Assembly (NCBI RefSeq): GCF_000247695.1
Contig: NW_004624882.1
Span: 1,156,880 to 1,220,879 of the forward strand
Direction of reading: 5' to 3'
Length of the DNA: 64,000 nucleotides
Source: Heterocephalus glaber
Taxonomy: Eukaryota; Chordata; Mammalia; Rodentia; Bathyergidae
This document shows positions 57,791 through 64,000 of the stretch, piece after piece. Within the stretch, counting starts at the first letter, position 1, and every line of letters begins with the position of its first letter. The notes under the pieces were generated by a model that searched no databases, was not told the origin of the DNA, and saw nothing but the letters and a program-made list of their open reading frames with translations. The position numbers and the translations under genes are program-made.

Positions 57791-59120
57791 TTTTTAGTTC
57801 TTTTATTGGTACATTTTAGGTATACAATTCATTTACATTTATCATTGGGTGTTTGTACCTGTACATGATGTGTCTTGGTTCTTATTTTTTTTCCCCATTA
57901 CCTGTGCACCCTTCACGCCCTCCACCCTTCCCGATTTACATAGATTTCATTTCCTTTTTTTTCTTTTCTCATAGTTTTTCCTTTCCCTCTTTTACTTTCC
58001 CCTTCCCCTCCCTTCACTCCTTTGTCTTTGGACCTTTTTTCCTATTTCAAATTATCAATTATTCATTTTAATCATTTTAACCCTTGTTTACACTCTCAGT
58101 TTCTCACACCAGAGAAACTATTTGGTATTTACACATGTGTGTCCTATTTATTTCACTTAAGAGTATGGACTCGATATGCATCCATTTAGCTATAAATGAC
58201 TCTAGTTTTTCATTCTTCATGGCTGAGTAGTACTCCATTTTATCAAAAACCCCACATTTTCTTTATCCAGTTTCCAGTTGATGGGCACTTGGGCTGCTTC
58301 CAAGCTTTAGCTATTACAAACAGTGCCACTATAAACATGGGTGCACATATATCGCTGTGGTATGATTCTTTTAATTCTATTGGGAAGATACCCAGTAGGG
58401 GAGTAGCTGGGTCAAATGGGACCTCAAGTCCTAGTTCTTTGAGGTATCTCCATACTGATTTCCACAGTGGCTGCACCAGTCTGCACTCCCACCAGCAATG
58501 GAGAAGGGTTCCTTTCTCGCCACACCCCTGCCAGCATTTGTTATTGGTTGATTTCTTGATAGCAGCCATTCTTTCTGGGGTGAGGTGGAACCTCAGTGTT
58601 GTTTTCATCTGCATCTCTTGAATGACGAGTGATGTTGAACATTTTTCATATATTTGTTTGCTGCTTTTACTTCTTTGTCTGAGAAATGTCTGTTCATTGC
58701 AAATGCCCATTTTTGAATTGGGTCTTTGAATTTGGGGGGTCTGATTTTTTTCAATTCTTTATATATTCTAGATAGTAGTCCTTTGTCTGAGGTACAGCTG
58801 CTAAAATTTTTTCCCATATTGTAGGTTGTCTGTTAGCTCTGTTGGTGGTTTCTTTTGCAGTGCAGAAGCTTTTTTTTTTTTCCGGTACCGGGGATCGAAC
58901 TCGGGTCCTTGCTCTTGCATAGCAGGCGGTGAAACCACTGAGCTAACTCCCCGGCCCCCAGAAGCTTTTTAATAAGATGGGGTCCCAGTTGTCGATTCTT
59001 TCTGCTAGTTCCCATGCTGCTGAGGTTTTGTTCATGAAGTCTTTTCCTATGCCAATGTCTTCAAGAGGTCTACCTAACTTATCTTCCAGCAAGTTTAGTG
59101 TTTCTGTCTTAATATTTATA
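57791..59120 (-). mobile_element. 5'-truncated L1 with ORF2 C-terminus
   Basis: The minus strand encodes 155 open codons (58710-58243) of ORF2 C-terminus. They include [40 protein letters not shown] and [20 protein letters not shown]. The 3' UTR carries a long polypyrimidine stretch on the plus strand (57890-58030). An 18-bp duplication (CCTGATTGATTGATTTTT) flanks it at 57773-57790 and 59121-59138. A SINE interrupts it at 58875-58958. The reverse transcriptase domain is missing, so it is immobile. Confidence 0.93.
58875..58958 (-). mobile_element. tRNA-derived SINE inside the L1
   Basis: TTTCCGGTACCGGGGATCG to CACTGAGCTAACTCCCCGG. A perfect 12-bp duplication (CAGAAGCTTTTT) lies at 58863-58874 and 58959-58970. 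Read on the minus strand, the insertion site is TT|AAAAA, the preferred L1 endonuclease cut. Confidence 0.95.
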
Positions 59121-59138
59121 CCTGATTGATTGATTTTT

Positions 59139-59250
59139 GAGACAGTGTTTCTCTATGTAGCCCAGGCTGGCCTCAAACTTGTGACGATTCTCCCGCCTCA
59201 GCCTCCAGAGTTCTGGAATGACAGGTGTGTGCCACCACACCTGGCCTAGT
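59139..59250 (-). mobile_element. B1-like SINE
   Basis: GAGACAGTGTTTCTCTATG, GTAGCCCAGGCTGGCCTCAA and CCGCCTCAGCCTCCAGAG to GTGTGCCACCACACCTGG. Its left end abuts the L1 target-site duplication. Confidence 0.88.
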
Positions 59251-59659
59251 TTTAATAGAGAGTCTCCTTTCTTTTTTACCCTGCTGGGGGAGATGGGCTG
59301 AGCATTTTGGGGGGGGTCCACCCCCCTCCCAGGGCTTTTGAATTCCACAAAGGACCTTTTTGAGTCAGTACAAATACCATTCCACTTTACAGAGGAAGAA
59401 ACTGGCTTCAGAGTCGCACAAAGAGGCCAACTGTTGAGCGTGACAGTTTCGAGTTTTATTTTGCAGCATTTTATTTTCATTTTCCCCTCTTGAGCACAGG
59501 GCAGTAAGTGAGGAGAAAGTGAGGCCTCAGAAATTATAAAAATTTCATCAGCCATCGAGTCAAAGCATCATATTATATAAACTTATTTTAATAAATGCGC
59601 ATAATAAATGTGTAAAGAAATACATTTGATGGGAAACACATTTGTTGTGATAATCTTTT
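59251..59659. other. unique flank with faint MIR-like core
   Basis: CCACTTTACAGAGGAAGAAAC at about 59382 hints at a MIR core. No gene. Confidence 0.35.
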
Positions 59660-59855
59660 ACTTTCTTAGTAATTGGGATTGAACCCAGGGCGTTCACACT
59701 GAGCTATGTCCCCAGACCCATATTTAAATTTTTAATTTTGAGACAGTCTTACTAAGCCACTAAATTGCCCAGGCTGGGTTCAAACTTTCGATCCTCCTGC
59801 CCAGCCTCGCATCGTGCTAGGATGACAGGCCTGCAGCTACCAAGCCCGGCTTACA
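59660..59855 (-). mobile_element. B1-dID dimer
   Basis: ATTGGGATTGAACCCAGGG and CTGAGCTATGTCCCCAG (ID-like), then TTTTGAGACAGTCTTACTAAG to ACCAAGCCCGGC (B1). Confidence 0.88.
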
Positions 59856-61955
59856 TTGCGTTTTTGCCGCCTCTGAGTGAACCCCTTGAACTTGGCCTTG
59901 TGGGAGCTCATTTTACAGACAGAAAGAGCGAGGCGATGGCGGGGAGATTGTGTGCAGCCCCAGCAGATGGCCCGAAGCGCAGCCTCTGCGCCCCTCCCGG
60001 CTGAGCGGGACCCCGGCAGGGAGAGGGCCTGCGGGGTTGGCTTTCAAATGCAAATCCAGCAAGGGGCCCTCTCTGTGCCTTTCAGAGGGACAAACGTGAA
60101 AAGACCGAGTCCCGCCTGCAGCTGGCCCGAATGCGGGAAGGGACAGGGAGGCATTCTCCTGTGCCTGTTGGAAGAGGGCACTGTGCTAGGGCCTTCGCCA
60201 GCGCGACAGCTTTCCGGAGTCCCCCGGAGGCGATGCTCTAGAGCCGCGCGGGACACTTACACATGCGCGCGCGGACACTCAGCGCTGTCCTGGCAGAGGG
60301 GACGGAAGGCTGGAAGGCGGCAGGCGCATATTAATGAGCAGATCCCTTAAGACCCGAACAATGGACAAGAGCAGCCTCTAGGCACAGGCGGGCAGGTTTG
60401 CTCACCCTGCCGGGAGCAATGTCCCAGGCTACCCCGAAGTGGAAAACAGGGAGTCTCAGCACTGGGTGACAGTGACCCCCGGGAGTGATCACAAAAGGCA
60501 CCTCTAGGAAGTTTCAGCGGAGCGTGCCTGGTGGACAGGGGAGGGAGACTCCATTTGCAAAGTGCACACTTGGGCCGCAAGCACAGGTTATCGGCGTGTT
60601 GGTTTTAACTACGCCTTTTGCAATTTCACATTTATCTTTTATGTATTTCAGAATTACTCTTGGAGTGTTTTCCTGCTCTCGACACTTTTCCCACAGCCCG
60701 CCTTGGCAAGGAGCATAGCAGAATGAGCCGGGCTCTCTTTAGTGAGAAAACACCTTGTAGGGGAGTGAAGCTGGCAGCCCAGATGCCAGCCCGAGGTAGC
60801 AGAAAGGAGCTTCCTGCTGGCTTTCAACTTAAGGAACTGGTGGCCGTAAAAGGGCAGGATGATGCTTAGTTTCAAGTCTGTCTCTCACAGCGGGCCCCTG
60901 TCCTACCCTGCGACCCTAGCAGCCAGCCCCAGTGCAGGCCCTGGTGAGAGCCACCCTAATCACAGCAGCTGTTCCAGGGTGTTTTCCTACTCAGCATGAG
61001 CCCAATAGTACATTTTGGTGGCATCTTATTTAGCCAGGTAGGGAAACTGCTCTTGGAATCATATAGTGATGTGCACGCATGTTTTTGAGTTGTCATGTGA
61101 GGCTTCTTCAAATCAAAGCACAGGTGCTCAGATTGAACACTGTAAAAGTATAATTTGTACAGGTGCTGGGTTTTGTTCATTTTACTGTTATTTTTGTGTC
61201 TGCTACATTAGTTTTGAGTCTTGAGGGGCCTGTAAGGGTGTTACTGGCACGCTAGCTTCCCACTTAAAGAAATGTATAATAGATAATAAATCACAGGTAT
61301 ATTTCGTTTTGGTGGGAAGACACTAACATTTGTAGGCCTAGACAGTTTTCACTGCTTTATTGCAATAAAGTGGAGACACGAGGCACATGGTGAATGGCTG
61401 GCTCAAGGTCTCTGTGCGTGCATGGAGAGACACCAGAACCAGCGGGTCCCCAGGCCAGCATGATGGGTGGCTTCTAGCCACGTGCCCCAGCAGGGGAGGC
61501 ACTGCGGTTTCCTGGGGTTTCATCATCCTTCAGCGAGCTTTTATGTGGAAGTAACTTTCCACACACTTCTACCAGGGCTCCCTCAGGGGCCAAGTGCCAA
61601 GGGGGCGCTGGTGGAGGCAGGGGGTGCTGCAGGGAGGGGCCCAAGGGCAGAGGTGGCACAGGGTTGTGACAGTCCTGTTCCCCCTGGGTCAGCCGCCTGA
61701 GTCACACAACTGGCCTGCTGTGCCGTCGCCATCCTTTCTTCCTGCATGGCATCCGGTCTGGGCTCTGCTGCCCTGAGGCCACCAAATGGGCCTTAAAGGA
61801 CTCCATTGCTGTCACAGGCACCCCAAGAGAGGCGCTGCCAGGTGACCCAATGAAAACGCAGGATGCCCAGTGAGAATGGAGTTTCAGATACACCACAAGC
61901 CACTTTCTACTATATCAAATGCAATCTTTGCAACATTCTTATATTGGAAAAACAT
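59856..61955. other. 2.1 kb unique sequence, GC-rich start
   Basis: About 59930-60320 is moderately CpG-rich, and a 157-codon frame (59877-60350) lies there. Without domain, splice or promoter evidence I do not call it a gene. Confidence 0.35.
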
Positions 61956-61959
61956 TTTT

Positions 61960-62145
61960 TGAGGTCCTGGGGCTTGAACCCAGGGCCTTTGCACCGAGCT
62001 GCATCTTCAGCCCTTTTTTATTTTATTTTTTTATTCTGAGATAGGCTCTCCTTTTGTCACCTAGTTGCCCAGGCTGGGCTCAGACTTCCAATTCTCCTGC
62101 CTCAGAGTACTGGGATTACAGGCGTGTGTCACTACATCCAGCTGG
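61960..62145 (-). mobile_element. B1-dID dimer
   Basis: GGTCCTGGGGCTTGAACCCAG and GCACCGAGCTGCATCTTCAG (ID-like) followed by TCTGAGATAGGCTCTCC to GCGTGTGTCACTACATCC (B1). Confidence 0.85.
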
Positions 62146-62952
62146 GAAACCCCTCATTTCTCTGAAATTGTAACGTAATGGTGCGTTCTATATTTTTTGT
62201 GGCAATCCTGTCCTGAAAAGGAAAGTGTAGACGCTTTCACAGATTCCACTGCTACTTCAGCTGCCTGTCACGCAGAGCCAACCGGACACACAGCCACAAC
62301 ACCCCCCAGGCAAATCTCAGGCCTCTGAGTTCCCCTTAGAGGGGGCCCCCAGCCCTGACCACAAGGAAAGGGGAAAAGAAAGAGAGGCAGGGGTGGGAAA
62401 GAGAGCAGGAAGGGGGAGGTGATCAGCAGACAGCGCTCTGGGGACCTCAGCAGAAGTCTGTGTTCAGACAAGGGGAGCCTGTGGTGTCCTGGTGGCCACT
62501 GGAAGACAGGATTCAGAGGAAGGGGCAGCCTCCACCCCCCTCCTGGGGACACACACAGCTTCAGCGCCCACTCTCCATACCCTTCTGGGTCGCCTCAGGA
62601 GAGAATACAGAAAGTGGATTCTGTGCCAGGCCAGGCCGTGCGACAGCGCGAGGACAGTGTGCCTACCCTTGTGGACACTTAGCAGTCAATTCGAGTGAAC
62701 TTTGTTTACATGAAGCAAAGTGCTTTCATTTTAAGTGGGTGTTGAAAACCCGATATGGCCTACGTCCCTACCATCCCAAGGGGAGGCAGAACATTGGCGC
62801 CACCTCAGAAATTTCCCTGTGTCAGCCACCTGAGACTTGTGCCGAGGTGCGGGCTGTGTGAAGCTTGGACACTGGGAAGGACAGGGACCACGGTCTTCGT
62901 GCCTCAGGGCCTTCTGTCATGGTATTCTTCCCCATTTTCTTGTTTGTTTTCA
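62146..62952. other. no recognisable feature
   Basis: Unique-looking. Overlapping frames of 94 and 133 codons have no motif. Confidence 0.35.
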
Positions 62953-63102
62953 TTTTGGTTTTTGGAGACAGGGTCTAGCTATGTAGTCCAGGCTGGCCTT
63001 GAACTTCCTATGCAGCTCAGGCTGGTCTCAAACTCATAGCAAGCCTCCTGCCTCAGCCTCTTGAGTGCTGGGATTACAGGCGTGTGCCATCATGCCCGAT
63101 GA
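62953..63102 (-). mobile_element. B1-like SINE
   Basis: TTGGTTTTTGGAGACAGGG, GTCCAGGCTGGCCTTGAAC, a second CAGGCTGGTCTCAAACTC and CTGCCTCAGCCTCTTGAG to GTGTGCCATCATGCCC. Confidence 0.92.
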
Positions 63103-64000
63103 GACCACGTTGCTGCCATTATTGGCACCCTGTTTTCTCTGCCCATTGTGCAGGTCTGCTCTGTGGCTCCTTTTCTGTTTGTGCCTCAAGCACACAGCAA
63201 CATCGGCCCTGAAGAAATGGTGTTTGTTGAATGAATAAGAACAGGACTGGGGACACACCAAGTGGGGACATTGTCCCTAATCTGGAGAGCACCTCTTCCT
63301 AAACAGCTGCAGATGTGGGGTCTGCTTCTGTTTCCTGTGCCTTAGCTCAGGTCTCCTGCTGGAGACCCAGTTTGTCACCAGCCCATGTGGCAGGCAGGCC
63401 TCTGCGCCCTTTTGGCTTGGCTTCTGGAACAGTCAGAAAGCCTGCCACATCCTCAAGTCCGTGGTGTCCCCATGCCACCTTTTAAATGAATAGATGGTCA
63501 TGGTAAGGCCGTGATCGTCTTATACAAATGTTCCTGACCTCCAGGATCGTTCAGGGACACCGCAGACGAACCTTTCATGTCACAGTAAGATAACCCGGCG
63601 TGATGAAGGGAAGGAGTGGTGTGGCCACACTCACTGTACGGCCGGAAGCTAATAAACGGGACCTGGTGTCCCATCCAGGCAGCTGCGCTGAGAAGTCCTC
63701 CTTCCCTGCCTCATTTAGGAGAAGAATCTCAGAGATTTGCAACATTTCTTTTCTTTCTGGTTTTGTTTTGTTTGAATTGCACTGTTTGTTTCCTGCAGAG
63801 CTCACAACTGTTATTATTATTATGTGATGTAATTATATGCAAGGAACACAATCACAGAACTGATTATGCTTCTGAAAGCTGGAAGGGAATATTTGGGGGA
63901 AAAATCGCAAATTGAGAAATGGCCGAGTTTTTAGCCGGTAACAGCTGTTCTTTATAGGAAGTTGAATTGGCTTCCTTTTCTCAAAGAGTTTCTGCTTCCT
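63103..64000. other. no recognisable feature
   Basis: Unique-looking sequence to the window end; frames up to 99 codons without motif. Confidence 0.35.

Noticed and set aside
59877..60350. 157-codon frame in a mildly CpG-rich patch
   Set aside because: It starts at the edge of a SINE, lacks any domain, and has an opposing frame. No promoter elements were seen.
43501..64000. TLR8 or TLR7 coding exon, expected upstream of TMSB4X
   Set aside because: Their main exon is one long open frame of about 1000 codons. No frame in this region exceeds 203 codons.

Overview
This is a mammalian nuclear window, almost certainly from a rodent. It contains one gene I can recognise, several L1 fragments from at least two age classes, and many short SINEs: B1-like (7SL-derived) units, B1 units fused to a tRNA-derived ID-like unit (B1-dID type), and a separate tRNA-derived SINE of about 80 bp ending in GGTACC plus an A-tail. 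B1-dID dimers are known from squirrel-related and beaver/kangaroo-rat-related rodents. A castorimorph such as a beaver is plausible, but I cannot prove the species from sequence alone.

The gene is TMSB4X (thymosin beta-4), on the minus strand at about 41218-43303. It has a non-coding first exon, two coding exons with correct GT-AG splice sites that encode the complete 44-residue peptide, a long conserved 3' UTR with an AATAAA signal, a TATA-like box and a CpG-rich promoter. In other mammals this gene lies on the X chromosome next to TLR7/TLR8, so the window is probably X-linked. No TLR exon was seen here.

Layout: 1-9 kb holds an L1 tail, two mariner-derived fold-back elements, SINEs and MIRs. 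9-27 kb is mostly unique or ancient-repeat DNA with scattered B1-dIDs and old L1 ends. 27-33 kb has a 1.3 kb L1 ORF2 fragment, tRNA SINEs and old L1M sequence. 33-41 kb is gene-poor flank with a 100-base assembly gap (36445-36544). 41.2-43.5 kb is TMSB4X. 43.5-50 kb is upstream flank with MIRs and SINEs. 50-59.3 kb is a dense pile-up of nested transposons (old L1M, a U2 snRNA retro-fragment, LTR-like sequence, and an L1 that contains one SINE and abuts another). 59.3-64 kb is mostly unique sequence.

Apart from TMSB4X, the open reading frames in the window look like chance or repeat-derived frames. The most informative observations are the two mariner fold-back elements, a 33-nt U2 snRNA 5' fragment flanked by a target-site duplication, the layered insertions around 57.7-59.2 kb, and recent activity of the GGTACC-ending tRNA SINE. 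I found no convincing evidence of a new protein-coding system. Repeat family names were assigned by eye and from memory, without a database search.
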